Below, one piece after another: positions 1-10,317 of a DNA stretch of 64,000 nt. The position numbers and the translations under genes were made by a program. How positions within the stretch are numbered: the first letter of the stretch is position 1; each line of letters starts with the position of its first letter. The DNA comes from Bacteroidota bacterium (lineage in GTDB: Bacteria > Bacteroidota > Bacteroidia > Chitinophagales > Chitinophagaceae), in the NCBI GenBank assembly GCA_947457075.1, contig CANGUG010000014.1, positions 1 through 64,000 of the forward strand, given 5' to 3'. Below the pieces are notes generated by a model, which saw only the letters and a program-made list of their open reading frames with translations, made no database searches and had not been told where the DNA came from.

Positions 1-2
1 AA

Positions 3-3000
3 GAAGCAGTGATTTGGGATATCTTAGAAAATATTTTGAAAGGACATCCTGTAATGTTAAACCGTGCCCCAACATTGCACCGTTTATCTATTCAGTCTTT
101 CCAGCCTAAATTGGTGGAAGGTAAAGCCATTCAATTACACCCATTGGTTACCTCAGCGTTCAACGCCGATTTCGATGGTGACCAAATGGCGGTGCACGTT
201 CCATTAAGCCATGCGGCTATTTTGGAAGCACAGTTATTGATGTTGTCTTCTCATAACATTTTAAACCCACAAAATGGTACGCCAATCACCCTTCCTTCCC
301 AGGACATGGTGTTAGGTTTATACTACATTACAAAGGGTAAAAAATCAATGGGTGATTTAGTCGTAAGAGGTGAGGGCAAAGCGTTCTATAACTTAGACGA
401 GGTAATCATTGCTTACAACGAAAACAAAATTGATTTACATGCCAACATTCGTGTAAAAACAAATGTGCGTGAAAATGGACAGTTGGTGAATAAATTAATT
501 GAAACTACTGTAGGTCGTGTATTGTTTAATCAACACACACCAAAGCCTGTAGGTTTCGTTAACCAATTGTTGACTAAAAAATCATTAAGAGAAATCATTG
601 GTGATATTATTAAAATCACAGACGTTCCAACGACAGCTAAATTCTTGGATGATATCAAGACTTTAGGATTTAGAATGGCCTTCCGTGGTGGTTTATCATT
701 TAACGTAAATGACTTAGTTGTACCTGAAGCAAGACACCAATTATTGGAGAATGCAAAAGTAGAAGTGGAAGAAGTTTGGGAAAACTACAACATGGGTCTT
801 ATTACCAACAACGAGCGTTACAACCAAGTTATTGATATCTGGGGTCGTGTGGATACAAGAATCACAGACACTTTAATTCGTGAAATGGCTACCGATAAGC
901 AAGGTTTCAACTCGGTATATATGATGTTGGATTCTGGAGCGAGAGGTAGTAAAACACAGGTTAAGCAGTTGGTTGGTATTCGTGGATTGATGGCTAAACC
1001 TCGTAAGAGTGGTAGTACAGGATCTGAGGTAATTGAAAATCCAATCTTATCTAACTTTAAAGGTGGATTGAACGTATTGGATTACTTTATCTCTACCCAC
1101 GGTGCGCGTAAAGGTTTGGCGGATACGGCATTGAAAACGGCGGATGCGGGCTACTTAACACGTAGATTAGTGGACGTTTCTCAAGACGTTGTTATCTCTG
1201 AAGAGGATTGCGGCACATTACGTGGTATTGCAACAAGTGCATTAAAAGACAACGAAGATATCATTGAACCATTAGCAGATAGAATTGAAGGACGTACTTC
1301 ATTACATGATGTAATCAATCCTTTCACTAACGAACTAATCGTTGCTGCTGGTGAAGAAATTACTATCGACGAAGCACGTATAATTGAAGATGCGGGTATT
1401 GAAACGGTTGAAATCCGTTCGGTATTAACATGTGAGAGCAAGCGTGGTGTATGTGTGAAGTGTTATGGTAGAAACTTAGCCACTGGATATATCACTCAAA
1501 AAGGAGATGCTGTAGGTATTATCGCTGCACAATCCATTGGTGAGCCAGGTACACAGTTAACATTACGTACTTTCCACGTGGGTGGTGTTGCAGGTTCATC
1601 TTCAGTTGAATCAAGCTTAAACGCTAAGTTTGACGGTACGATCCAATTTGATGGATTACGTACTGTTGATACTTTAAATAACGAAGGCAATAAAGTTAAA
1701 GTGGTTATTGGACGTACAGGTGAAGTAAGAATCATGGACGTGAAAAACGATCGCTTGATGATTACGAACAATGTTCCTTACGGTGCTATTTTAGCGGTTA
1801 AAGACGGTGCACAAGTAAAGAAAGGAGATGTGATTTGTACTTGGGATCCATTCAACAACGTTATCGTTGCTGAGCAAAATGGAAAAATCAAGTTTGAAAA
1901 TATCACTGAAGGATTCACTTATCGTGATGAAGCGGATGAGCAAACAGGTCACCGTGAAAAAGTGGTTATTGAATCTAAGGATAAAACAAGAATCCCTACC
2001 ATTATCTTAGAAGGTGGAAAAGACAGCAAGCAATATAACTTGCCAGTAGGTTCTCATATCGTTATTGAAGAAGGAACTGAAGTAAAAGCAGGTCATGTGT
2101 TGGTGAAAATTCCAAGAGTATTAGGTAAGTTAAAGGATATCACTGGAGGTTTACCGCGTGTTACTGAATTATTCGAAGCAAGAAATCCAGGTAACCCTGC
2201 GATTGTTTGTGAGATTGATGGTATCGTAGCATTTGGAAATATCAAGCGTGGTAACAGAGAAATTATTGTTGAGTCTAAGGACGGAATGGTGAAGAAATAC
2301 CTTGTTCCATTAACACGCCAAATCTTGGTTCAAGATAGCGACTTCGTTAAGGCAGGTAGCCCATTATCAGACGGTCAAATTGCACCAGCAGATATCTTAG
2401 CGATTCGCGGACCATATGCTGTACAAGAGTACGTTGTAAATGAAATCCAAGAGGTTTACCGTTTACAAGGGGTTAAAATCAACGATAAGCACATTGAGGT
2501 AATCGTTCGTCAAATGATGAAGAAAGTAGAAATCGTAGATGCGGGTGATACCAAATTCTTAGAGGAGGACTTAGAAGATCGTTTTGACTTTATTGAAGAG
2601 AACGACAGAATCTATGATAAGAAAGTAGTTACTGAGGCAGGAGAAAGTACTAAATTAAAGCCAGGACAAATTGTTACAGTACGTGAATTAAGAGAAGAGA
2701 ATTCTATCTTAAGACGTAATGACAAAAAAGTAGTGGAAGTGCGTGATGCAAAACCAGCTACAGCACGTCCGGTATTATTAGGTATTACAAAAGCTTCATT
2801 AGGTGTACAAAGCTGGATTTCAGCTGCTTCTTTCCAAGAGACTACCAAAGTATTAAGCCAAGCCGCAATTCAAGGTAAGGTGGATATGATGTTAGGCTTG
2901 AAAGAAAATGTAATCACAGGTCATTTAATCCCTGCTGGTACTGGTCAAAAAGAGTTTGAGAAATTGATCGTTGGAAGCAAGGAGGAATATGAAGTGTTGG

Positions 3001-3041
3001 CTACAACGCGCGAAGCGATGAGCTTTGACGAAGAAGAATAA
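3..3041 (+). CDS. rpoC: DNA-directed RNA polymerase subunit beta' (partial, 5' end outside window)
   Basis: Catalytic largest subunit of RNA polymerase. The reading frame is already open at the first bases, so the N-terminal third (zinc-binding clamp region) lies outside the window and the apparent ATG-like start inside it is not real. The active-site loop [12 protein letters not shown], whose three Asp residues hold the catalytic Mg, is encoded near base 160-195. Further on are the bridge-helix/trigger-loop region ([20 protein letters not shown] near base 1520-1580) and the conserved C-terminal end (GHLIPAGTG, then an acidic EEE tail). It ends in TAA and is followed by a strong intrinsic terminator, so it is probably the last gene of a rpoB-rpoC transcript. 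Identity is certain. Confidence 0.98.
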   Translation, partial: EAVIWDILENILKGHPVMLNRAPTLHRLSIQSFQPKLVEGKAIQLHPLVTSAFNADFDGDQMAVHVPLSHAAILEAQLLMLSSHNILNPQNGTPITLPSQDMVLGLYYITKGKKSMGDLVVRGEGKAFYNLDEVIIAYNENKIDLHANIRVKTNVRENGQLVNKLIETTVGRVLFNQHTPKPVGFVNQLLTKKSLREIIGDIIKITDVPTTAKFLDDIKTLGFRMAFRGGLSFNVNDLVVPEARHQLLENAKVEVEEVWENYNMGLITNNERYNQVIDIWGRVDTRITDTLIREMATDKQGFNSVYMMLDSGARGSKTQVKQLVGIRGLMAKPRKSGSTGSEVIENPILSNFKGGLNVLDYFISTHGARKGLADTALKTADAGYLTRRLVDVSQDVVISEEDCGTLRGIATSALKDNEDIIEPLADRIEGRTSLHDVINPFTNELIVAAGEEITIDEARIIEDAGIETVEIRSVLTCESKRGVCVKCYGRNLATGYITQKGDAVGIIAAQSIGEPGTQLTLRTFHVGGVAGSSSVESSLNAKFDGTIQFDGLRTVDTLNNEGNKVKVVIGRTGEVRIMDVKNDRLMITNNVPYGAILAVKDGAQVKKGDVICTWDPFNNVIVAEQNGKIKFENITEGFTYRDEADEQTGHREKVVIESKDKTRIPTIILEGGKDSKQYNLPVGSHIVIEEGTEVKAGHVLVKIPRVLGKLKDITGGLPRVTELFEARNPGNPAIVCEIDGIVAFGNIKRGNREIIVESKDGMVKKYLVPLTRQILVQDSDFVKAGSPLSDGQIAPADILAIRGPYAVQEYVVNEIQEVYRLQGVKINDKHIEVIVRQMMKKVEIVDAGDTKFLEEDLEDRFDFIEENDRIYDKKVVTEAGESTKLKPGQIVTVRELREENSILRRNDKKVVEVRDAKPATARPVLLGITKASLGVQSWISAASFQETTKVLSQAAIQGKVDMMLGLKENVITGHLIPAGTGQKEFEKLIVGSKEEYEVLATTREAMSFDEEE

Positions 3042-3062
3042 TACACATTCGTATAATTTGTT

Positions 3063-3098
3063 AAAAAGCAGGAAGTAGTAATATTTCCTGCTTTTTTT
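3063..3098 (+). terminator. intrinsic terminator after rpoC
   Basis: A 12-bp inverted repeat (AAAAAGCAGGAA / TTCCTGCTTTTT) with a 10-base loop runs into a tract of T, 22 bases after the rpoC stop. It separates rpoC from the downstream OmpH-like gene. Confidence 0.85.
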
Positions 3099-3188
3099 AT
3101 GTGATTTTTAGGTGGGGGATTTAGTATTTTTCCCTATTTTTATAAGGCATAGAAAAAGCATAATTGTTATTAAATAAATTAATTGAAA

Positions 3189-3764
3189 ATGAAACAAAAC
3201 GCATGGTTGGTAAATGGAATTTTAGCTGTCGCTGTAATTGTATTGTATATATTACATTTCAGTGCACCTAGTAAGCAAGTTAGTCCAGCGCCAGATAAAG
3301 GAGCAAGTACCAAAGTGGCTTATTTTGAAATTGATTCAATTCAAAATAATTATGAGTTTTTTAAAGAAGTAAAAGCTGCTTTATTGTTAAAGGATCAGGA
3401 AAATGCTAAGCAATTAAATAATTTAAAAAATGATTATGTTGCAAAGTACCAAGACCTTCAAAAAAATGGGGCACTTTTATCTCAAGCTGAAGTAGCCAAT
3501 CGTCAACAAGATTTAATGAAGGCAGAAAAAAACTACCAAAGCAAGGAGCAACAATTATCGCAAGAGTTACAAGAAGAAAGTTTTAAGCGTTTACAAGAAG
3601 TAAAAAAGAAAATTGAAGTATATCTTAATCAATACAACAAGGGCAAACAATTTGCCTATATCCTTTCAAGCAATCCTGATTTAATGTATTATAAGGATAC
3701 CGCTTATGATATTACTGCAGACATTGTCAAAGGTTTGAATGCAGAGTATAAGCCAAAAAAATAA
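3189..3764 (+). CDS. OmpH/Skp family periplasmic chaperone-like protein
   Basis: A 191-residue protein with one N-terminal hydrophobic segment (about residues 5-24), which is a signal anchor or signal peptide. A long Lys/Gln/Glu-rich helical region (about 60-150) follows, typical of the coiled-coil tentacles of OmpH/Skp proteins that hold unfolded outer-membrane proteins in the periplasm. The phrase KVAYFEIDSIQNNYEFF matches the family's conserved N-terminal strand. I chose the ATG at 3189 over a TTG two codons upstream. It stands between two terminators and so is probably monocistronic. Family assignment is good; the exact client proteins cannot be told from sequence. Confidence 0.8.
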   Translation: MKQNAWLVNGILAVAVIVLYILHFSAPSKQVSPAPDKGASTKVAYFEIDSIQNNYEFFKEVKAALLLKDQENAKQLNNLKNDYVAKYQDLQKNGALLSQAEVANRQQDLMKAEKNYQSKEQQLSQELQEESFKRLQEVKKKIEVYLNQYNKGKQFAYILSSNPDLMYYKDTAYDITADIVKGLNAEYKPKK

Positions 3765-3771
3765 ATTACTG

Positions 3772-3800
3772 AATCCCGTTTTGATAACGGGATTTTTTTT
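3772..3800 (+). terminator. intrinsic terminator after the OmpH-like gene
   Basis: The repeat AATCCCGTT / AACGGGATT with a 5-base loop is followed by a run of T, directly after the stop codon. Confidence 0.85.
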
Positions 3801-3833
3801 AACTTAAGGATTCTATTACACAATTTAATTACT

Positions 3834-5258
3834 ATGTCAACAACTGAAAATGGGGGGTTTAAACCAACGCTTAGTGCCTTTGATGCTACAATGATTGTGG
3901 CAGGAAGTATGATTGGTTCGGGTATATTTATAGTAAGTGCCGATATTACAAGAAATGTGGGCGCTGCAGGATGGCTTGTTGCCGTTTGGTTATTAACTGG
4001 ATTCATGACCTTAACGGCGGCCTTAAGTTATGGGGAGTTAAGTGCCATGTTCCCCAAAGCAGGAGGGCAATATGTTTATTTAAAAGAGTCCTATAATCCT
4101 TTATTGGGATTTTTATATGGGTGGAGTTTTTTTTCAGTGATTCAAACAGGTACCATCGCAGCTGTGGGAGTAGCCTTTAGTAAGTTTGCCGGATATTTTT
4201 TCCCATCCTTGGAAATGAATGATGCCAATATTTTATTTCAATTGGGCTTCTTAAAAATTTACCCCGCACAATTAGTGTCAATCATCATTATTGTATTGTT
4301 AACTTATATCAATACAAAAGGGGTACAAGGGGGAAAGTTAATTCAAACCACATTTACCGTAACAAAATTGGCTTCTTTATTTGGATTGATAGGGTTTGGT
4401 TTTTTATTGGCATCTAATTCAAATATTTGGAATGCGAATTGGCAGGATGCTTGGTCCATGAAAAACATTGCAGCTGATGGAACCACGACACCTATTTTTG
4501 GAGTGGCTATTTTAGGGGCGATAGCAGCGAGTATGGTGGGGTCTATATTTAGTAGTGATGCTTGGAACAATGTTACTTTTATTGCAGGAGAAATTAAAAA
4601 CCCTCAACGTAATATTGGCTTAAGTTTATTTTTAGGCACCCTCATCGTGACCATCATTTATATAGCAGCTAACTTAATGTACTTAAGTGTACTTCCATTA
4701 AATGAAATTGCCAATGCACCAGCGGATAGAGTAGCTGTGGCCGCTTCTAATGTCATTTTTGGCAATATTGGTACTTATGTAATTGCAGTGATGATTATGA
4801 TTTCCACTTTTGGGTGCAATAATGGATTAATTCTTGCTGGCGCTAGGGTGTATTATACCATGGCACAGGACGGTTTGTTCTTTAAAAAAGCGGGTAGTTT
4901 AAATAAAAATGCAGTTCCAGAATGGGCTTTATGGGCACAATGTGTAGTAGCGAGTTTATTATGCTTAAGTGGCAAATACGGCGACTTATTGGATATGGTA
5001 TCTTTTATCGTGGTAATTTTTTATATTTTAACCATTATAGGCATATTTATACTTCGTAAAAAGCGCCCTGAAATGGAACGTCCTTATAAAGCATTTGGAT
5101 ACCCAATTTTACCGGCAATATACATATTAATGGGAACCTGCTTTTGCGTATTACTAATCATTTACAAGCCTAATTTCACCTGGCCTGGGCTGATAATTAC
5201 CCTCATTGGTATACCTTTGTATTATATCGCATTGAGCAATAAAAAAACAAAAGGATAA
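3834..5258 (+). CDS. APC superfamily amino acid permease
   Basis: A 474-residue inner-membrane transporter with about 12 hydrophobic segments. The first membrane helix carries the APC signature GSMIGSGIFIV near residues 23-33, the unwound substrate-binding stretch of the LeuT fold. Overall character resembles the LAT/YfnA group of amino acid exchangers or proton symporters; the substrate is not evident. Its TAA stop overlaps the ATG of the following sugar kinase gene (TAATG), so the two are translationally coupled, although no functional link between an amino acid permease and heptose metabolism is obvious. Confidence 0.9.
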   Translation: MSTTENGGFKPTLSAFDATMIVAGSMIGSGIFIVSADITRNVGAAGWLVAVWLLTGFMTLTAALSYGELSAMFPKAGGQYVYLKESYNPLLGFLYGWSFFSVIQTGTIAAVGVAFSKFAGYFFPSLEMNDANILFQLGFLKIYPAQLVSIIIIVLLTYINTKGVQGGKLIQTTFTVTKLASLFGLIGFGFLLASNSNIWNANWQDAWSMKNIAADGTTTPIFGVAILGAIAASMVGSIFSSDAWNNVTFIAGEIKNPQRNIGLSLFLGTLIVTIIYIAANLMYLSVLPLNEIANAPADRVAVAASNVIFGNIGTYVIAVMIMISTFGCNNGLILAGARVYYTMAQDGLFFKKAGSLNKNAVPEWALWAQCVVASLLCLSGKYGDLLDMVSFIVVIFYILTIIGIFILRKKRPEMERPYKAFGYPILPAIYILMGTCFCVLLIIYKPNFTWPGLIITLIGIPLYYIALSNKKTKG

Positions 5259-6262
5259 TGATGATGGATCAGCCAACTTTTGAAGCCTTATTCGGGTCAT
5301 TTAGCCATACTAAAATTGGTGTGGTAGGAGATATTATGTTGGATACCTATTGGTGGGGATCGGTGGATCGTATTTCCCCAGAAGCACCTGTTCCTATTGT
5401 CTCCTTACAACGAAAAGAAACCCGCGTGGGCGGTGCAGCCAATGTGGCGCTAAATTTACGTGCACTCGGCGCACCTACTACTTTATTTGCTGTCATTGGA
5501 AAAGATGCAGAGGGGGTTGAACTAAATCATTTATTAAAGTCGGAGGGAATTGATACTCAATATATACACGAAAGTGCAACTAGGGTAACTACCAATAAGG
5601 TGAGAGTAATGGGGCGCAATCAGCAAATGATGCGTTTGGACCATGAGCATACCACTGATTTATCTGAAGCAGAAACCGAAAAATTATTGTCCAATTTTTA
5701 TAACTATGTGGACAATGAAAAACCTGCATTGATTATTTTAGAAGATTATAATAAAGGGGTGCTCACTGAAAAAGTAATTACAGCTGTTATTGCTTATTGC
5801 AATAGCAAAGGAATTCCAACATCAGTTGATCCTAAACACAAAAACTTTTTGGCCTACAAAGGGTGCACTATCTTTAAGCCAAATTTAAAAGAAGTTAAAG
5901 AAGGGCTTAAAATTGAATTACCTGCAGTCAATGTAGAAAGTTTATCAAAAGTGCATGAAGCTTTATATAGTCATTTGCAACATCAAATTTCATTAATTAC
6001 TTTGTCAGAACATGGTGTCTATTTTGGCAATTCCACTACACATAAATTAATACCTACCCATATCCGAAACATAGCTGATGTAAGTGGGGCTGGTGATACA
6101 GTAATCGCCGTGGCTAGCTTAACGTATGCAAGTGCTCAAAATATTGAATTAGCCGCAGAACTGGCCAATATTGCAGGCGGCTTGGTTTGTGAATTAGTGG
6201 GTACTGCGCCAATCAACAAGGCGCATTTAATGAATGAAGTAAAGCAGTTATTAGTAAAGTAA
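5258..6262 (+). CDS. rfaE1: D-glycero-beta-D-manno-heptose-7-phosphate kinase (RfaE1/HldE domain I)
   Basis: A PfkB-family sugar kinase of 334 residues. The N-terminus (GDIMLDTYWWGSVDRISPEA) is characteristic of the RfaE/HldE kinase domain, which makes heptose 1,7-bisphosphate for ADP-heptose and LPS core synthesis. The PfkB signature GAGDT with the catalytic Asp lies at about residues 277-281. There is no C-terminal cytidylyltransferase-type domain, so the adenylyltransferase (domain II) must be encoded elsewhere. Three consecutive ATG codons begin the gene; the first overlaps the permease stop. Confidence in the family is high; whether the product is strictly heptose-specific is inference. 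Confidence 0.88.
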   Translation: MMMDQPTFEALFGSFSHTKIGVVGDIMLDTYWWGSVDRISPEAPVPIVSLQRKETRVGGAANVALNLRALGAPTTLFAVIGKDAEGVELNHLLKSEGIDTQYIHESATRVTTNKVRVMGRNQQMMRLDHEHTTDLSEAETEKLLSNFYNYVDNEKPALIILEDYNKGVLTEKVITAVIAYCNSKGIPTSVDPKHKNFLAYKGCTIFKPNLKEVKEGLKIELPAVNVESLSKVHEALYSHLQHQISLITLSEHGVYFGNSTTHKLIPTHIRNIADVSGAGDTVIAVASLTYASAQNIELAAELANIAGGLVCELVGTAPINKAHLMNEVKQLLVK

Positions 6263-6337
6263 AAAAAAGCAATTTTGCTTATTGTAAAAGAGCAATGTAT
6301 TCCGAGCTGATAAAATTTATTTGATCAAAAAAATAAT

Positions 6338-7018
6338 ATGTACTCAAAAAAAATAGCCATCATTGTGGCAGGTGGAACGGGGCAAAGAATGGGGTCGGTA
6401 TTGCCAAAGCAATTTTTAACCATTCAGGGGAAGCCTATTTTATTACATACCATCGATCAATTTGTAGCTGCATTTACGGATATACAGTTAGTGATTGTTT
6501 TACCAGAAGGGTATATACAAGAAGGGAAGGAATTATTACAAAATAATGGTTTTACAAAAAACATTGTATTTGTAGCTGGGGGGGATACCCGATTTCAATC
6601 GGTTAAAAATGGGTTAGCACAAATCACTGAATCAGCCATTGTTTTTGTACATGATGCAGTGAGGTGTTTATTAACGCCTGCTTTAATCCAAAGATGTTAT
6701 CAACAGGCATTGGAAAAAGGGTCGGCAATACCAGCGGTCAGTTCAACCGATACCGTTAGATTGTTAAAAGGGGAAAAGAATGAATTATATAACCGAGAAA
6801 GTGTAATGCTTATTCAAACGCCTCAAACCTTTCAGTCAGATTTATTATTAGCTGCCTTTAATCAATCCTATATGCCTTCCTTTACCGATGAGGCCAATGT
6901 GATTGAAGCGAATGGCCAACCTGTTAATTTAGTAGAGGGTGAATTTGAAAATATAAAAATTACCAGACCCTTGGATTTAGCCATTGCGGAATATATTTTG
7001 GCAAAAAGGGCCAATTAG
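6338..7018 (+). CDS. ispD: 2-C-methyl-D-erythritol 4-phosphate cytidylyltransferase
   Basis: Third enzyme of the MEP isoprenoid pathway, transferring CMP from CTP to MEP in the cytoplasm. The 226-residue length is normal. The nucleotide-binding loop AGGTGQRMGS (residues 11-20) is followed by LPKQF with the conserved Lys, and HDAVR and TDTVR stretches match the family core. It lies 75 bp downstream of the heptose kinase gene, possibly in the same transcript, and converges on the oxidoreductase gene with only 3 bp between stop codons. Confidence 0.93.
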   Translation: MYSKKIAIIVAGGTGQRMGSVLPKQFLTIQGKPILLHTIDQFVAAFTDIQLVIVLPEGYIQEGKELLQNNGFTKNIVFVAGGDTRFQSVKNGLAQITESAIVFVHDAVRCLLTPALIQRCYQQALEKGSAIPAVSSTDTVRLLKGEKNELYNRESVMLIQTPQTFQSDLLLAAFNQSYMPSFTDEANVIEANGQPVNLVEGEFENIKITRPLDLAIAEYILAKRAN

Positions 7019-7021
7019 TAT

Positions 7022-8077
7022 TTAAAGCGCCTCATCCTCAAAATCTAAAGCATACGCTGAGCCATCTTCCTTAGGGGGTTTTGTTTCTGCTGCGGCGCCT
7101 TGTCTAAGTATAGAAGTGCTTTTTTGTATTTTATCTAAAATTTGGTGCGCAACTTCCATGGCTAAATAACCATCAATTTCACTAACAACAGTAGGCGCAT
7201 CGTTTAAAATAGACTGAACGAAGCTGGTCAATTCTGCTTTAATTGCATTGCCGTTCTCAATAACTGGTGTTGAAATAGAAATTGTTTTTTTACCTTGATG
7301 CGTATCTATATCAAATGAAAAACTATCTTCTTCGTCAGGTTGTTTTAATTTAATAATCTCTGTTGTTTTTTCTAAAAAGTCAATGCCGATGTAAGCGTCT
7401 TTTTGAAATAAGCGAATCTTACGCATTTTTTTCATGCTAATTCTACTGCTTGTTAAATTAGCGACACAACCATTATTAAATTCTATTCGAACGTTAGCAA
7501 TATCAGGGGTATCGGTTAAAACAGCAACACCACTTGCTGAAATACTTTTGACATCACTTTTCACGATGCTTAAAATAATATCAATATCATGAATCATTAA
7601 GTCTAAAATAACACTCACTTCGGTACCCCTTGGGTTAAATTGTGCCAAACGATGTACTTCAATAAATAATGGATTTAAAGAAGCATTTTTAAGCGCAGTA
7701 TAAGCAGGGTTGAACCTTTCAACATGACCCACTTGTAATTTTACATTGGCTTCTTTTACCATACCCACAATGGCTTTTCCTTCTTCAATGGTATTGGCCA
7801 TTGGTTTTTCTACAAAAACATGTTTGCCTGTTTTAATGGCCATTTCACAGACAGGGAAATGCAAATGGGTAGGGGTCACAACGTCAATAATATCTGAAGC
7901 TGCGATTAGGGCTTCTTCGTCCATAAAACGGGGTATGCCATACTTTTCTTCCACTTCTTTGGCATTGTCGTTACTGGGATCAAAAAATCCAATGACTTGA
8001 ACTGCTGGTATTTCAAGCCAGTTATTCAAATGAAATTTTCCTAAATGCCCCACACCAAACACGCCAACTTTAAGCAT
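7022..8077 (-). CDS. Gfo/Idh/MocA family NAD(P)-dependent oxidoreductase
   Basis: A 351-residue cytoplasmic oxidoreductase. The N-terminal Rossmann fold has the dinucleotide loop GVFGVGHLGKFH (residues 5-16), and the family EKP motif is seen in FVEKPMANT (about residues 89-97). The C-terminal alpha/beta domain would bind the sugar-like substrate. The substrate is unknown: members act on inositols, sugars, nucleotide sugars or biliverdin. It is transcribed toward ispD and away from anmK, from a candidate promoter 20 bases before the start codon. Confidence 0.85.
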   Translation of the reverse strand: MLKVGVFGVGHLGKFHLNNWLEIPAVQVIGFFDPSNDNAKEVEEKYGIPRFMDEEALIAASDIIDVVTPTHLHFPVCEMAIKTGKHVFVEKPMANTIEEGKAIVGMVKEANVKLQVGHVERFNPAYTALKNASLNPLFIEVHRLAQFNPRGTEVSVILDLMIHDIDIILSIVKSDVKSISASGVAVLTDTPDIANVRIEFNNGCVANLTSSRISMKKMRKIRLFQKDAYIGIDFLEKTTEIIKLKQPDEEDSFSFDIDTHQGKKTISISTPVIENGNAIKAELTSFVQSILNDAPTVVSEIDGYLAMEVAHQILDKIQKSTSILRQGAAAETKPPKEDGSAYALDFEDEAL

Positions 8078-8096
8078 ACAAATTGTTTTATTGGTC

Positions 8097-8104
8097 CAAA
8101 GTTA
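8097..8104 (-). promoter_or_regulatory. candidate -7 element of the Gfo/Idh/MocA gene
   Basis: On the minus strand the sequence TAACTTTG matches the Bacteroidota -7 consensus TAnnTTTG and ends 19 bases before the start codon. No clear TTTG -33 partner is present. Confidence 0.35.
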
Positions 8105-8215
8105 CGTTATAAGCCCTTGAATTTGAGCTCATTTAAGCGGGTGTGGAAAATTGACCAAATGCTGTTGATACGCTTCAATTTAGTACCTTTAAATCACAAT
8201 TAATGGACAAAAACT

Positions 8216-9412
8216 ATGCACCAAAATATTGCAGCGCTTTATCAAATAGCGAATAAGGCTAGTAGAAAAATTATTGGTTTAATGAGTGGCACTTCCTTTG
8301 ATGGGTTGGATATTGCATTATGTGAAATTGAAGGTGCAGGAATTGCAACAAAAGTGAAATTGTTGAATTTTACGACTGTTTCATTTGATGAGCATATGAA
8401 AGCACAAATTTTAAGTATTTTTTCAAAACCATCAGTGTCCTTATCGCAACTCACTTTGTTGAATCCATGGATTGCCATTGAACATGCCCAAATGATTAAT
8501 AAAAGTATTGCTGAGTGGGGCCTCCAAAGTAGTGATATCGATTTAATTGCTAGCCATGGTCAAACTATTTACCATGCCCCTAAGTCCTTACATCCCAATG
8601 ATGCTTTTGGTCCCGCTACTTTACAAATTGGTGATGGGGATCATATGTCTGTGCATACCCAAATTATTACATTGAGTGATTTTAGACAAAAACATATTGC
8701 AGCAGGAGGAGAAGGTGCTCCATTAGCCGTTTATGGGGACTATTTACTTTGTACGGATACCATTGAAAATAGATTATTATTAAATATTGGAGGCATAGCC
8801 AACTATACTTATTTACCTGCCAATGCAAAATTGGATCAGGTTTTCTCCACCGATACAGGCCCTGGTAACACTATGATGGACGCATTTATGCGAGTGCATT
8901 ATAATAAACCCTATGATAAGGATGGTAGCCTGGCTTTACAAGGAAAAGTAAATAGTCAATTACTTGAAGCAATGAAACAAGATTCCTTTTTTAAAGTAGG
9001 ATTGCCAAAAACCATTGGACCTGAATTATTTAATATTGATTTTATTGAAACTGCTAAACAAAAAGCAGGAATTCATGCTATTGAGGGAGCGGATATCATG
9101 GCCACTTTAAATCTATTAAGTGCGGAAACCATTGTAGAAGCGATACATATACATGTACCTCCTAATGAGCAATACACTATTTATACAAGTGGTGGGGGAA
9201 TGCACAATCCAGTTTTAATCCAACATATACAAAAGCTACTTCCCAATATCACTATTGAGACTTCCGATAAAATTGGCATTCATCCTGATGCGAAAGAAGC
9301 AATTTTATTTGCTGTGTTGGCTAATGAAGCAGTAGCAGGTGAACCCATGTTTGCCGGAGGGAATGCCACCAAAATTCCCATCACCATGGGTAAAATTAGT
9401 TTTCCAAACTAA
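8216..9412 (+). CDS. anmK: anhydro-N-acetylmuramic acid kinase
   Basis: Converts 1,6-anhydro-MurNAc, the product of lytic transglycosylases, with ATP and water into MurNAc-6-phosphate in the cytoplasm. The 398-residue protein has the family hallmark IGLMSGTSFDGLDIALCEIE (about residues 20-39), the GDG/DFR region with the catalytic Asp, and the STDTGPGNTMMDAFM stretch. MurQ, the next enzyme in the pathway, is encoded convergently 62 bp away, which supports a murein-recycling role. The length is somewhat longer than the roughly 370 of the E. coli enzyme. Start chosen at the ATG shortly after a TACCTTTA element. Confidence 0.93.
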   Translation: MHQNIAALYQIANKASRKIIGLMSGTSFDGLDIALCEIEGAGIATKVKLLNFTTVSFDEHMKAQILSIFSKPSVSLSQLTLLNPWIAIEHAQMINKSIAEWGLQSSDIDLIASHGQTIYHAPKSLHPNDAFGPATLQIGDGDHMSVHTQIITLSDFRQKHIAAGGEGAPLAVYGDYLLCTDTIENRLLLNIGGIANYTYLPANAKLDQVFSTDTGPGNTMMDAFMRVHYNKPYDKDGSLALQGKVNSQLLEAMKQDSFFKVGLPKTIGPELFNIDFIETAKQKAGIHAIEGADIMATLNLLSAETIVEAIHIHVPPNEQYTIYTSGGGMHNPVLIQHIQKLLPNITIETSDKIGIHPDAKEAILFAVLANEAVAGEPMFAGGNATKIPITMGKISFPN

Positions 9413-9425
9413 AATAGTAATCAAA

Positions 9426-9455
9426 AAAAAGGTCCCGCGAAAGCGGGACCTTTTT
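9426..9455. terminator. bidirectional intrinsic terminator between anmK and murQ
   Basis: A perfect 13-bp stem (AAAAAGGTCCCGC / GCGGGACCTTTTT) closed by a GAAA tetraloop, with A and T tracts on opposite sides. It can end anmK transcription on the plus strand and murQ transcription on the minus strand. Confidence 0.92.
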
Positions 9456-9474
9456 GTAGCTAGGGATTAAAAAA

Positions 9475-10305
9475 TTATTGAATGGTTGCCATTTCAATTG
9501 ATTTTTTAACAGAGCCATATTTGCTTAATAATTCGGCTGCTTTATTTTGGTCATCAGTAGGAAGCTCATCCATAATCATTTTAACTCCTCTATCGAAAAG
9601 TTTTTGATTGGTTAGCTGCATGTTAACCATTTTATTCCCTTTAATTCTTCCCATTTTTATCATCACAGAAGTCGAAATCATATTGAGTACCATTTTTTGA
9701 GCAGTACCACTTTTCATTCGTGTAGAGCCTGTTATAAATTCTGGACCCACAATTACTTCAATAGGAAAATCAGCTTCATTTGAAACAGGGCTATTTTCAT
9801 TACAGCTGATACTGCCGGTTGTTATCCCATTTAATCTACAAGATTTTAAGCCACCAATAACGTAGGGTGTAGTACCGCTTGCAGCGATACCCACCACTAC
9901 GTCCAAGTTGGATATAGAATAATTTTGTAAATCAAGCCAAGCCTGTTGTTCATCGTCTTCGGCATTTTCTACTGCTTGAAACATGGCTTGGTGACCACCA
10001 GCAATAATACCTATTACTAAATCGTTGGGGACGCCAAAAGTAGGAGGGCATTCACTTGCATCTACTAAACCAAGTCGACCACTTGTTCCTGCACCTATAT
10101 AAAATAAACGTCCACCATTCATTAATTTTTCAGTAATGGCTTCAACCAATAAATGAATAGTCGGAATCACTTTTTCTACTGAAGAAGCAACTTTATGATC
10201 TTCCTTATTAATATTGGCCAATATCTCCAAAGTAGAGGATTGCTCAATATTATTATAAAGAGAAGACGCTTCGGTTGTTCTTATAAAAGTTTTACTCATA
10301 TTCAT
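9475..10305 (-). CDS. murQ: N-acetylmuramic acid 6-phosphate etherase
   Basis: Cleaves the D-lactyl ether of MurNAc-6-P to give GlcNAc-6-P and D-lactate. The 276-residue protein is a single SIS-type sugar-phosphate domain. GGRLFYIGAGTSGRLG and DASECPPTFG (with the catalytic Glu) sit at about residues 64-91, followed by the AEDDEQ and GSTRMKSGTAQK motifs. It is slightly shorter than the roughly 298 residues of E. coli MurQ. It starts 12 bp after susD, so it is the last gene of the deoR-susC-susD-murQ series. A second ATG two codons in is an alternative start. Confidence 0.93.
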   Translation of the reverse strand: MNMSKTFIRTTEASSLYNNIEQSSTLEILANINKEDHKVASSVEKVIPTIHLLVEAITEKLMNGGRLFYIGAGTSGRLGLVDASECPPTFGVPNDLVIGIIAGGHQAMFQAVENAEDDEQQAWLDLQNYSISNLDVVVGIAASGTTPYVIGGLKSCRLNGITTGSISCNENSPVSNEADFPIEVIVGPEFITGSTRMKSGTAQKMVLNMISTSVMIKMGRIKGNKMVNMQLTNQKLFDRGVKMIMDELPTDDQNKAAELLSKYGSVKKSIEMATIQ

Positions 10306-10317
10306 TGTTTAGTTTAA

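Noticed and set aside
1181-2848. Open frames on the minus strand inside rpoC
   Set aside because: They are antisense shadows of a highly conserved gene; the plus-strand product is unmistakable.
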